A stretch of 19,687 nt of DNA, taken from positions 1-19,687 of the forward strand of contig DXCY01000237.1 in assembly GCA_019115725.1 (NCBI GenBank), given 5' to 3'. Made by a program: the position numbers and the translations under genes. The notes under the pieces were generated by a model. The model searched no databases and was not told the DNA's origin. It saw only the letters and a list, made by a program, of their open reading frames with translations. This stretch comes from Candidatus Luteimonas excrementigallinarum (GTDB taxonomy: Bacteria > Pseudomonadota > Gammaproteobacteria > Xanthomonadales > Xanthomonadaceae). This document shows, piece after piece, positions 1 to 7,268 of this stretch. The first letter of the stretch is position 1; the number at the start of each line of letters is the position of its first letter.

Positions 1-148
1 GCTGGTGTGCGCGGTGCACGGGGCCAGCTTCGAACTTGCCGGCGGCGAGTGCACGGCCGGCCCCTGTCGCGGGGAACACCTGCGCGAGGTGTCCGTGGCC
101 ATCCATGAAGGCCAGGTGGTCCTCGCCCCGGACACGGCTTCCGCCTGA
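1..148 (+). CDS. Rieske-type [2Fe-2S] protein, C-terminal fragment
   Basis: Only the last 48 residues are in the window and the gene begins off the left edge. The visible part has the second half of a Rieske cluster site, C-A-V-H-G-A-S-F, in which the Cys and His would ligate the iron. It is followed by a glycine-rich loop with a further Cys-Thr-Ala-Gly-Pro-Cys and then the strand ending VSVAIHEGQVVL, as in Rieske ferredoxins and small subunits of nitrite-reductase or dioxygenase type. The first CxH ligand pair is outside the window. A stand-alone ferredoxin-like electron carrier is the likeliest role, but a C-terminal domain of a larger oxygenase cannot be excluded. It ends 25 bp before the convergent SLC13 permease, and no hairpin is visible between them. 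Confidence 0.7.
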   Translation, partial: LVCAVHGASFELAGGECTAGPCRGEHLREVSVAIHEGQVVLAPDTASA

Positions 149-173
149 TCTGCCCGATCCGCCTGCGCGAAGA

Positions 174-2015
174 TCAGAACAGCAGGTTGACCATCAGCAC
201 GATGATCAGCGTGTACACCAGCGACAGCGGGCCGCACACCACCCACAGCTGCTTGGCGCGATAGCCGCCCGGTCCGGTGATCATCGACATCACCGGGTTG
301 GACTGGGTCATGAAGTTGTTGGATGCCGCCAGGGCCACGATCAGCGCGAACGAGGTCGGGTCGGCGCCGACCGCCAGCGCCAGGTTGATCGCCAGCGGCA
401 CCATCACGATGGTCGCGCCCACGTGGCTGATCACCAGCGAGAAGCCGGCGGTGAGGATCGCCACCGCTACCTGGATCAGCCACACCGGCAGGCCATCCGG
501 CAGCTGCTCGATCGACGCCCCGGCCACCCACGCTGCCGCGCCGCTGCGGTCCATGGCCCAGCCCAGCGGGATCAGGCAGGCCATCAGGAACACCGTTTTC
601 CAGTTGATCGCGCTGTAGGCCTCGTCCATCTTCAGCACGCCGGTCACCAGCATGCCGGCCACACCGGTCATCAGAGCGATGGCAGTCGGCACCCGGCCGG
701 ACAGGGCAATCAGGATGGTGACGGCGAAGATCGCCATGGCGATCTTGAACTTGTGCGGGCGCTGCTCGCCCTTGGGGTAGTCGGTGACCACCACGAAGTC
801 GCGGTCGGCGGCGGTTTCCACCAGGTTCTTCCAGAAGCTGTGCAGCACCAGCATGTCGCCGGCGCGCAGCGGCAGGTCACGCACGTTCTCGCGGATCACC
901 TTGTCCTTGTCGCGATTGACCGCCAGCAGGCGCAGGCCGTGGTGGCGACGCAGCTGCAGTTCGTTGGCGGTCTTGCCGATGTAGTCCGAGTTGGGCGGCA
1001 CCACCGCCTCGGAGATGCCGGCGCGGGCCGGGTTGAACAGGTCGCCGAACTGGCGCAGCCGGGTGCTCAGGCGCAGGAAGTTGTTCTGGGCGAAATCGGC
1101 CACCTGCTCGCGCGTGCCCATCGCCCCGATCACGCTGCCCACCCAGATGCGCACGTCGGCTGCCGGTGCCAGCCGCGCCTCGTCCTCCACCTTCAGCGCC
1201 AGCAGAACCGGGGCGTTGTGCAGCGATTCGGCCTCGCCGAAGGTCATGCCCACCAGCGGACTGTCGGCGGTGACGGTGAGCTCGAACATGTCGCCGTCGA
1301 TCCCGTACACGCGGGCGAAATAGCTCTGCGTGCGCGCCGGCGCGACGCTGGCGTCCTTGCCGCCGCGCAGCTGGCGGTTGCCGTGGAAATGGAAGTACGC
1401 CAGTCCTGCCGCAAGCAGGGCCAGGCCGATCGGCGCCGGGGCGAACATGTTCAACGGGGTCAGGGTGGCCGCGCCGGACGGCAGGTTGGCGTTGGCTGAT
1501 ACCAGCAGGTCGTTGAGCATGATCAGCGGCGAGTTGCCGACCATGGTCAGGGTGCCGCCCATCACGATCGCCACGCCTACCGGCAGCAGCATCCGCGCCA
1601 GGCTGATGCCGGTGCGCGATGACAGCCGCGAGATCACCGGCAGGTACAGCGCCATGACCGACGGGTTCTGCATGATCGAGGAGTTGAGCCCGGCGATGGT
1701 CGCGGTCAGCAGCAGCAGCCGCTCTTCCACCCCGCGCGCGCGCCGTAGCAGCCAGCCGGCCAGGCGGTTGAGCGCGCCGGTGCGGTCCAGGCCCAGACCA
1801 AGGATCATCGTGGCGATGACGCTGATCACCGCGTTCGAGGAGAAGCCGTTGAACACATCCTCGGGCGCGACCTGGCCGGTCAGGCCCAGCAGCACCAGCA
1901 CCACCAGTGCCACCAGGTCGGCGCGCACCCGCTGGAACAGGAACAGCAGCATGGTCAGCGCCACCAGACCGAGAACGATCTGCATATCGGTGGTGAGCGC
2001 GAGAGCGGTGTCCAT
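174..2015 (-). CDS. SLC13 (DASS) family permease with two RCK_C domains
   Basis: A 613-residue inner-membrane transporter of the SLC13 / divalent anion:sodium symporter group. Hydrophobic helices fill about residues 10-220. Two soluble RCK_C (TrkA-C-like) domains follow at roughly 235-310 and 335-410, and a second helical bundle runs from about 420 to 613. The first bundle carries SSIMQNPSVMALYLPV and GNSPLIMLND and the second carries AASNNFMTQSNPVMSM, which are the paired substrate/cation-binding hairpins of the family. The substrate (sulfate, dicarboxylate or other) cannot be told from sequence. It is the last gene of the thiS-thiG-trmB cluster, 23 bp after trmB. No good Shine-Dalgarno precedes the ATG at 2015. 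An internal ATG at codon 11 (1985) is the alternative start and has none either. Confidence 0.88.
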   Translation of the reverse strand: MDTALALTTDMQIVLGLVALTMLLFLFQRVRADLVALVVLVLLGLTGQVAPEDVFNGFSSNAVISVIATMILGLGLDRTGALNRLAGWLLRRARGVEERLLLLTATIAGLNSSIMQNPSVMALYLPVISRLSSRTGISLARMLLPVGVAIVMGGTLTMVGNSPLIMLNDLLVSANANLPSGAATLTPLNMFAPAPIGLALLAAGLAYFHFHGNRQLRGGKDASVAPARTQSYFARVYGIDGDMFELTVTADSPLVGMTFGEAESLHNAPVLLALKVEDEARLAPAADVRIWVGSVIGAMGTREQVADFAQNNFLRLSTRLRQFGDLFNPARAGISEAVVPPNSDYIGKTANELQLRRHHGLRLLAVNRDKDKVIRENVRDLPLRAGDMLVLHSFWKNLVETAADRDFVVVTDYPKGEQRPHKFKIAMAIFAVTILIALSGRVPTAIALMTGVAGMLVTGVLKMDEAYSAINWKTVFLMACLIPLGWAMDRSGAAAWVAGASIEQLPDGLPVWLIQVAVAILTAGFSLVISHVGATIVMVPLAINLALAVGADPTSFALIVALAASNNFMTQSNPVMSMITGPGGYRAKQLWVVCGPLSLVYTLIIVLMVNLLF

Positions 2016-2038
2016 GCCCGGTGGTTGGTCTCAGCTGG

Positions 2039-2779
2039 TCAGGTGGTGCGATCGGACGTCATACGGTCGTAGAGCAGATCCCAGACGCCATGGCCAAGGC
2101 GCTGGCCGCGGGTCTCGAAATGGGTCTGGGGACGCCACTCGGGGCGGGGTACATGCCCGCGCTTGCCGGCGCGGTTGCGCAGCCCCGGCGTAGCGTCGAG
2201 GACGTCCCACATGTGCTCGGCATACTCCCGCCAATCGGTGGCCAGGTGCAAGCGGCCGTCCGGCGCCAGCTTGCGTACCAGCAGCGCGGCGAACGCCGGT
2301 TGCACCAGGCGGCGTTTGTTGTGGCGCTTCTTGTGCCACGGATCGGGGAAGTAGATGCGCACTTCGTCGAGGCTGGCATCCCTGATCTCGTGTTCAAGCA
2401 CTTCCACCGCGTCATGGTGATAGACGCGTGCGTTGCTGCTGCCGTCTTCGGCCAGCGCGTTCAACAGGCGGCCGACGCCGGGCGCGTGCACTTCAATGCC
2501 GATGTGGTCGCGGGCCGGATCGCGGGCGGCGGCATAGCGAAGCGCCTCGCCGTTGCCGGTGCCGATTTCCAGTACCAGCGGTGCGCTGCGGCCGAACACG
2601 GCGCTGAAGTCGCGGGGCGCGTCGGTGGGGCCGGGCGGGGTGAAGTCGAGCCCGAAGCGCGGCCACAGCTCATCGAACGCCCGCTGCTGGGCCTCGGTGA
2701 AGCGGCCCTGGCGCAGCACGAAGCTGCGGATCCGGCGCTGCTCCGGATCCTCGGTATACGGTTTCCCGCGCCCGGTCAT
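2039..2779 (-). CDS. trmB: tRNA (guanine-N7-)-methyltransferase TrmB
   Basis: This 246-residue SAM-dependent methyltransferase makes m7G46 in the variable loop of tRNAs. The SAM-binding loop is EIGTGNG at residues 71-77. The acidic end of the next strand is IGIEVH near 93-98, and the family signature YFPDPWHKKRHNKRR lies at 143-157, where the Asp is the expected catalytic residue. A C-terminal THFETRG segment also matches the family. The length is typical. The ATG at 2779 has an AGGAG Shine-Dalgarno (2786-2790) at 6-base spacing. It starts 31 bp after the thiG stop on the same strand and is probably cotranscribed. The pairing with thiamine genes looks positional rather than metabolic. Confidence 0.96.
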   Translation of the reverse strand: MTGRGKPYTEDPEQRRIRSFVLRQGRFTEAQQRAFDELWPRFGLDFTPPGPTDAPRDFSAVFGRSAPLVLEIGTGNGEALRYAAARDPARDHIGIEVHAPGVGRLLNALAEDGSSNARVYHHDAVEVLEHEIRDASLDEVRIYFPDPWHKKRHNKRRLVQPAFAALLVRKLAPDGRLHLATDWREYAEHMWDVLDATPGLRNRAGKRGHVPRPEWRPQTHFETRGQRLGHGVWDLLYDRMTSDRTT

Positions 2780-2810
2780 GGTGCGCTCCTACGGGAAGGC
2801 AGGGGGTTCA

Positions 2811-3614
2811 TCAGCCGAGCAGTCCGTCCTCGGGCGAGGAAGCGCTGGCGTAGCGCTTGCGCGGGATGCGCCCGGCCAGGAACGCATCGCGCCCGGCCCG
2901 CACCGCGTGGTTCATCGCCCGGGCCATGCGCACCGGATCCTTCGCGCCGGCGATGGCGGTGTTCATCAGCACGCCGTCGCAGCCGAGTTCCATCGCGATC
3001 GCCGCGTCCGAAGCCGTGCCCACGCCGGCATCCACCAGGATCGGCACCTTGGCGTTGTCGACGATCTCGCGCAGGTTCCAGTGGTTCTGGATCCCCAGGC
3101 CCGAGCCGATCGGTGCGGCCAGCGGCATCACCGCCACGCAGCCGATCTCCTCCAGCTGCTTGCACAGCAGCGGATCGTCGCTGGTGTAGACCATCACCTG
3201 GAAGCCATCGGCCACCAGCATCTCGGCGGCCTTCAGGGTCTGGATCACGTCCGGATACAGGGTGCGCTGGTCGCCCAGCACTTCCAGCTTGGTCAGCGGG
3301 TGGCCATCGAGCAGCTCGCGGCCGAGGCGGCAGGTGCGCACGGCCTCTTCGGCGGTGTAGCAGCCGGCGGTGTTGGGCAGGATGGTGTAGCGGTCCGGCG
3401 GCAGCACATCGAGCAGGTTCGGCTCGCCCGGGTCCTGACCGATGTTGGTGCGGCGGATGGCCACGGTCACGATCTGGGCGCCTGCAGCCTCGGTGGCGCG
3501 GCGGGTCTCGTCCAGGTCTTTGAACTTGCCGGTGCCGGTGAGCAGGCGCGAGGAATAGGCCTTGCCGGCAATGACAAGGGCGTCGTCTGGGTGGGATGTG
3601 TGCTGTGCGGTCAT
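2811..3614 (-). CDS. thiG: Thiazole synthase ThiG
   Basis: ThiG builds the thiazole phosphate ring of thiamine in the cytoplasm from 1-deoxy-D-xylulose 5-phosphate, dehydroglycine and the sulfur carried on the ThiS thiocarboxylate. The 267 residues form a TIM barrel. The lysine that forms the Schiff base with DXP is Lys109 in TKLEVLGD. Phosphate-binding glycine loops appear in PLAAPIGSGLGI and in DAGVGTASDAA, followed by CDGVLMNTAIAGAKDP. Compared with enterobacterial ThiG there is about a 10-residue N-terminal extension. The gene follows thiS but is separated from it by 121 bp, unusually far for this pair. No Shine-Dalgarno precedes the ATG, and a GATAAT -10 hexamer lies exactly six bases upstream, suggesting its own leaderless transcript in addition to read-through from thiS. 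Confidence 0.97.
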   Translation of the reverse strand: MTAQHTSHPDDALVIAGKAYSSRLLTGTGKFKDLDETRRATEAAGAQIVTVAIRRTNIGQDPGEPNLLDVLPPDRYTILPNTAGCYTAEEAVRTCRLGRELLDGHPLTKLEVLGDQRTLYPDVIQTLKAAEMLVADGFQVMVYTSDDPLLCKQLEEIGCVAVMPLAAPIGSGLGIQNHWNLREIVDNAKVPILVDAGVGTASDAAIAMELGCDGVLMNTAIAGAKDPVRMARAMNHAVRAGRDAFLAGRIPRKRYASASSPEDGLLG

Positions 3615-3626
3615 CGCCCGATTATC
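3615..3626 (-). promoter_or_regulatory. Possible -10 element for a leaderless thiG transcript
   Basis: On the minus strand GATAAT (3621-3626, five of six bases of TATAAT) is followed by six bases and then the thiG ATG, which would put the transcription start on the A of ATG. I find no convincing -35 at 16-18 bp and no Shine-Dalgarno, so this rests on one hexamer and its spacing. Confidence 0.35.
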
Positions 3627-3735
3627 GCGCAGATGGGCGCGTGCGGCTGCAGGCCCGTGCAGGTTGGTTCACGTGGGTGCGTCCATTGAGGGTACGCGGA
3701 CGGGGCGCGCGACCGAGAACGGTCAGTCCGGCTGC

Positions 3736-3936
3736 TCAGCCGCCGCCAAGGGCGTGCACGATCTCGACCTGGTCACCAGCAGCCAGCACATGCCCGGCGT
3801 GCTGGCCGCGCGGCACGATTTCACCGTTCACTTCCACCGCCACGCGGCGTTCGCCCAGACCCTGGGCCTGCAGCAGGGCGGCCACGGTGGAGTCCGCATC
3901 CACGGTCACGGTGTCGCCATTGAGTACGATTTCCAT
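3736..3936 (-). CDS. thiS: Sulfur carrier protein ThiS
   Basis: A 66-residue ubiquitin-fold sulfur carrier for thiazole synthesis. It begins MEIVLNGD, has the central VAVEVNGEIVPR strand, and ends ALGGG. The terminal Gly-Gly is the site that is adenylated and converted to the thiocarboxylate that feeds ThiG. The ThiF-type activating enzyme is not in this window. The ATG at 3936 is chosen because family members start right at the first beta strand. Upstream in-frame starts exist but would add residues that look like non-coding sequence. There is no Shine-Dalgarno. A promoter-like pair ends six bases before the ATG. No TPP riboswitch (THI box) is visible upstream. It heads the thiS-thiG-trmB-permease cluster. 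Confidence 0.93.
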   Translation of the reverse strand: MEIVLNGDTVTVDADSTVAALLQAQGLGERRVAVEVNGEIVPRGQHAGHVLAAGDQVEIVHALGGG

Positions 3937-3972
3937 GCCGTTATTGTGGCTGTTTGCACCGCGGGACGCCAA
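3937..3972 (-). promoter_or_regulatory. Candidate thiS promoter, leaderless spacing
   Basis: On the minus strand TTGGCG (3967-3972, four of six to TTGACA) and CACAAT (3943-3948, four of six to TATAAT) are 18 bp apart. CACAAT is followed by six bases and the thiS ATG. No Shine-Dalgarno lies before the ATG, which fits a start of transcription at the initiation codon. The hexamers are only moderate matches. Confidence 0.35.
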
Positions 3973-4043
3973 ACATGACAGATTGATGACGCACTGCGGC
4001 GTGAGGGTCGCGATTGATCGTGGAACGATGTCGCCCCCATGCG

Positions 4044-4059
4044 CCGGGGCATACCCCGG
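4044..4059. repeat. Short inverted repeat in the autotransporter leader
   Basis: CCGGGG and CCCCGG flank the four bases CATA, forming a perfect 6-bp stem in the 189-bp thiS-autotransporter intergenic region, 66 bp before the autotransporter start. It is too far from any T-tract to be a terminator. It could be a leader hairpin or a chance GC-rich repeat. Confidence 0.3.
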
Positions 4060-4114
4060 AACGCAGCCGGGCCGACCCGTTGCGGGCGGCTCTTGCCAGG
4101 CAACCGTATTGATC

Positions 4115-4120
4115 AGGAGG
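4115..4120 (+). promoter_or_regulatory. Strong ribosome binding site that fixes the autotransporter start
   Basis: AGGAGG lies five bases before the ATG at 4126. It settles the start against an in-frame upstream ATG at 4039, which would place charged, non-signal-like residues before the signal peptide. Confidence 0.85.
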
Positions 4121-4125
4121 ATCCC

Positions 4126-5949
4126 ATGACCCTGCGCCGTTTCGTACCCACCCTTCTTGCCGTCGCCGCTGCCACGCTGGCGGTCGCGCCGGTCTCCGCG
4201 CAGGACGGGCGGTTTTCCCGCACCGTGTTCTTCGGCGACAGCCTGACCGATGCGGGCTACTTCCGTCCGCTGTTGCCGCCGGAAGTGCAGGCGGTGACCG
4301 GACAGTTCACCACCAATCCGGGCTGGGTCTGGGCCCAGCACCTGGGCGCGCGCTGGGGCACCGATGCCTCCGCCAACGGCAACGGCCAGTCCGGTGACAA
4401 CTATGCGGTGGGCGGGGCCCGGGTGGCCGAGGACGTGATTGGCGCGCTGGGGCCGACCCCGTCGATGGCCAGCCAGGTGCAGTCGTTCATGGGGACCGGC
4501 GGAGTGGATCCCGACGCGCTGTACTCGCTCTGGGGCGGGGCCAACGATGTGTTCGCCATCGCCGCGGGTGCGCCGCCGGAGCAGACCATCGGCACGGCGG
4601 TGAGCACCCAGATCGGCCTGGTGGGTGCGCTGCAGGGCGCCGGTGCGCGCTATGTGCTGGTGCCGGCCCTGCCGGACATGGGCATCACGCCCGCCGCGCG
4701 TGCGCAGGGGCCGATGGCCCAGGCGCAGCTGAGCGCGCTGGCCGGCGCGTACAACGATGCGCTGTTCGGGGGGCTGGCGGCCAACGGCCTGCGGGTGATC
4801 CCGCTGGATACCTTCAGCTTCCTGCGCGAAGTGGCCGCCAACCCGGGGGAATTCGGCTTTTCCAACGTCACCGGCACCGCCTGCGAGCCGCAGATCACCG
4901 CCCAGTCACTGACCTGCAGCCCGGCCAGCTATACCCATCCGGACGCGGCGAAGACGTATCTGTTCGCCGACGGCGTGCACCCGACCGACGCAGGCCACGC
5001 CGCGCTGGCGGATTTCGCCGCGTCGGTGCTGGAGGCACCGGCGCTGGTGGCGGCACTGCCCCAGGCTGCGGCAGCCACCGGGCGGGCCCGCGCCGAACGG
5101 GTGGCCTGGCACGTTGAGGGCAGGCCGGAAGCGGGCGGCTGGTGGGTCGATGTGGCCGGCAACTACCTGCGCCGCGACGATGGTGACTTCCACGACGGCT
5201 TCGGGCCGGCGCTGACCGTGGGTCTGGACTGGGTGCGCGGCAACGCGGTGTTCGGCGCCTTTGGCGGGTACGGCGCGACCCGCCAGCAGTGGGGCATGAA
5301 TCGCGGTGATTTCCGCTATGAGGACCTGACCATCGGCGGCTTCGCCGGCTGGTTCAGCGATGGTGGCGGCTGGGGCGTGGCCCAGCTGAGCTGGTCGCAG
5401 CTGGATTTCGACAGCCATCGTCGGGTGCAGCTGGGGCAGGGCGTGCGCAGCCATCGCGGCTCGACCGACGGCGAGAGCCTGACCCTGGCCACGCACGTTG
5501 GCTGGGACTTCCAGCGCGGCACACTGCGCCACGGTCCGGTGCTGGGGCTGGTGTTCCAGCAGGTCGACATGGATGGTTTCGCCGAGAGCGATCCGACCCT
5601 GTCGACTTCGCTGGCGTATCCGGACCAGGACGTCGACTCGCTGATCGCCAGCGTCGGCTGGCAGCTTGCCGTGACGGGCGACGGGGCGATGCGCCCGTAC
5701 GCGCGATTCACCTGGGACAACGAGCTGGAGGACGCGCCGGAAGAGGCGTTCGCCATCGCCCAGACCATGGCCAGCAGCGGTGCGTACGCCGTGCCCACGT
5801 ACGGGCACGACGACAGCTACGGAACCGTGACCCTGGGTGCGCGCACCGCGCTGTTCGGGCTGGACGCCAACTTCGGCATCAGCGGCACCGTCGGCCATGA
5901 CGGCGGCGGCAACACCGCCGTGTTCCTGAGTCTGGGCCGCGGTTTCTAG
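4126..5949 (+). CDS. GDSL-type esterase/lipase autotransporter (EstA-like)
   Basis: A 607-residue outer-membrane esterase of autotransporter (type V secretion) architecture. A signal peptide spans residues 1-25, with a likely cut after VSA. The passenger is an SGNH/GDSL hydrolase. The nucleophile Ser39 is in FFGDSLTDAG, the block III Asn is in GGANDVF, and the Asp/His pair is in DGVHPTDAGH. From about residue 345 a 12-strand-type beta-barrel begins (WWVDVAGNYLRRDD) and ends with the aromatic C-terminus LSLGRGF recognised by the Bam machinery. Homologues such as Pseudomonas EstA hydrolyse short-chain acyl esters at the cell surface and affect surfactant production and motility. That role is inherited from the family and not shown here. 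It is a single gene, divergent from thiS and 21 bp from the convergent proA stop. Confidence 0.93.
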   Translation: MTLRRFVPTLLAVAAATLAVAPVSAQDGRFSRTVFFGDSLTDAGYFRPLLPPEVQAVTGQFTTNPGWVWAQHLGARWGTDASANGNGQSGDNYAVGGARVAEDVIGALGPTPSMASQVQSFMGTGGVDPDALYSLWGGANDVFAIAAGAPPEQTIGTAVSTQIGLVGALQGAGARYVLVPALPDMGITPAARAQGPMAQAQLSALAGAYNDALFGGLAANGLRVIPLDTFSFLREVAANPGEFGFSNVTGTACEPQITAQSLTCSPASYTHPDAAKTYLFADGVHPTDAGHAALADFAASVLEAPALVAALPQAAAATGRARAERVAWHVEGRPEAGGWWVDVAGNYLRRDDGDFHDGFGPALTVGLDWVRGNAVFGAFGGYGATRQQWGMNRGDFRYEDLTIGGFAGWFSDGGGWGVAQLSWSQLDFDSHRRVQLGQGVRSHRGSTDGESLTLATHVGWDFQRGTLRHGPVLGLVFQQVDMDGFAESDPTLSTSLAYPDQDVDSLIASVGWQLAVTGDGAMRPYARFTWDNELEDAPEEAFAIAQTMASSGAYAVPTYGHDDSYGTVTLGARTALFGLDANFGISGTVGHDGGGNTAVFLSLGRGF

Positions 5950-5970
5950 CGGCTCCGCTGGCGCTCGGGC

Positions 5971-7257
5971 TCAGGCGGCCCGCGCCGGGTCCTCCGGCTG
6001 CTGCACCTCCGGGTGCCGCACCTGGCCGGCGCCGCGAACCACCCAGCGCTCGATGGTCAGCGACTCCAGGCCCATCGGGCCGTAGGCGTGCAGGCGGGTG
6101 GTGGAAATGCCGATCTCCGCGCCCAGGCCGAGCTGGCCGCCGTCGTTGAAGCGCGAAGAAGCGTTGACCATCACCGCCGAGCTGCGGATCGCACGCACGA
6201 AGCGGTCGGCCGCGGCCTGGTCTTCGCTGCAGATGGTTTCGGTGTGGTCGGACGTGTGGCGCTGGATGTGGGCGATGGCATCGTTGATGGAGTCGACCAC
6301 GCGCACGGCCAGGATCGGCGCCAGGTACTCGGCGTCGTAATCCTCTTCCGTCGCCGGCTTCGCATCGGCGAACAGCGCCTGGGTGCGCTCACAGCCGCGG
6401 ATCTCCGCGCCGCCGCGGGCCAGCGTGGCCAATGCGTCGGGCAGCCACGCCTCGGCGATATCGGCATGCACCAGCAGCGTTTCCAGCGCGTTGCACACGC
6501 CCGGGCGCGAGAGCTTGCCGTCCACCGCCAGGCGGGTCGCGGTGACGGGATCAGCGGCGGCGTCCACGTACAGGTGGCACACGCCCTTGTAGTGCTTGAT
6601 CACCGGCACCCGCGCGTTCTCGGCCACGAAGCGGATCAGGCGCTCGCCGCCGCGCGGGATCGCCAGGTCCACCAGGTCGGTCAACTGCAGCAGCTCGAGC
6701 ACGTGCTCGCGCGCGGTGTCCTCCACCAGCGCCACGGCCTCGGCCGGCACGTCGAATTCGGCCAGCGCCGCGTGCAGGCAGCGGGCGATGGCGATGTTGC
6801 TTGCGCGTGCCTCCGAGCCGCCGCGCAGCAGCACCGCGTTGCCGGCGCGCAGGCACAGCGCAGCGGCGTCGGCGGTCACGTTGGGGCGCGCTTCGTAGAT
6901 CATCGCGATCAGGCCCAGCGGGATGCGCACCTTTTCAACGGTCATGCCGTTGGCGTGGGTTTCGCTGCGGGTGACCTGGCCGACCGGGTCGGGCAGGGCG
7001 GCGATCTCGTTGATCGCCTGCACGATGCCGTCGATGCGTGCGTCGTCCAGCATCAGCCGGTCGAGCATGGCGCCGGTGGTGCCGGCCTCTTCGGCGCGCT
7101 GCATGTCGCCGGCGTTGGCAGCCAGGATGCCGGCGCGGCCGCTGTCGACGGACGTGGCCATGGCGCGCAGCAGGGCGGCGCGGCGTTCGGGTTCAAGCGC
7201 GGCGATCGCGTGCGAAGCATCGCGTGCGCGTTCGGCGAGTGAGCGGATATAGGACAT
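5971..7257 (-). CDS. proA: Gamma-glutamyl phosphate reductase (glutamate-5-semialdehyde dehydrogenase)
   Basis: The second step of proline synthesis: NADPH-dependent reduction of gamma-glutamyl phosphate to glutamate 5-semialdehyde. The 428 residues have an aldehyde-dehydrogenase fold. The catalytic Cys255 is in RPGVCNALET, preceded by the NADP-binding region around IPLGLIAMIYEARPNVT (112-128). The family signature VNASSRFNDGGQLGLGAEIGI lies near the C-terminus, followed by an ending of about 45 residues rich in Pro, Glu and Gln. The ATG at 7257 is chosen because AGGAG (7264-7268) precedes it at 6-base spacing. A TTG 15 bases upstream is open but has no such site. The start is 11 bp after the proB stop, so the two genes form an operon in which the proA ribosome site overlaps the end of proB. 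Confidence 0.96.
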   Translation of the reverse strand: MSYIRSLAERARDASHAIAALEPERRAALLRAMATSVDSGRAGILAANAGDMQRAEEAGTTGAMLDRLMLDDARIDGIVQAINEIAALPDPVGQVTRSETHANGMTVEKVRIPLGLIAMIYEARPNVTADAAALCLRAGNAVLLRGGSEARASNIAIARCLHAALAEFDVPAEAVALVEDTAREHVLELLQLTDLVDLAIPRGGERLIRFVAENARVPVIKHYKGVCHLYVDAAADPVTATRLAVDGKLSRPGVCNALETLLVHADIAEAWLPDALATLARGGAEIRGCERTQALFADAKPATEEDYDAEYLAPILAVRVVDSINDAIAHIQRHTSDHTETICSEDQAAADRFVRAIRSSAVMVNASSRFNDGGQLGLGAEIGISTTRLHAYGPMGLESLTIERWVVRGAGQVRHPEVQQPEDPARAA

Positions 7258-7268
7258 GGGGGACTCCT

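Noticed and set aside
36..1499. A 487-codon plus-strand open frame opposite the SLC13 permease
   Set aside because: Its composition is rich in His, Gln, Arg and Asp with no motif, as expected for a shadow frame of a GC-rich membrane protein gene. Similar long shadows opposite proA, proB, the MFS gene and pckG were discarded for the same reason.
4039..4125. Earlier in-frame ATG for the GDSL autotransporter
   Set aside because: It would put charged residues ahead of a clear signal peptide, and the strong AGGAGG directly precedes the ATG at 4126.
3937..4125. TPP riboswitch upstream of thiS
   Set aside because: I looked for the conserved CTGAGA and ACCTGAT-type THI elements on the minus strand and did not see them. 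The likely promoter leaves no leader for one.
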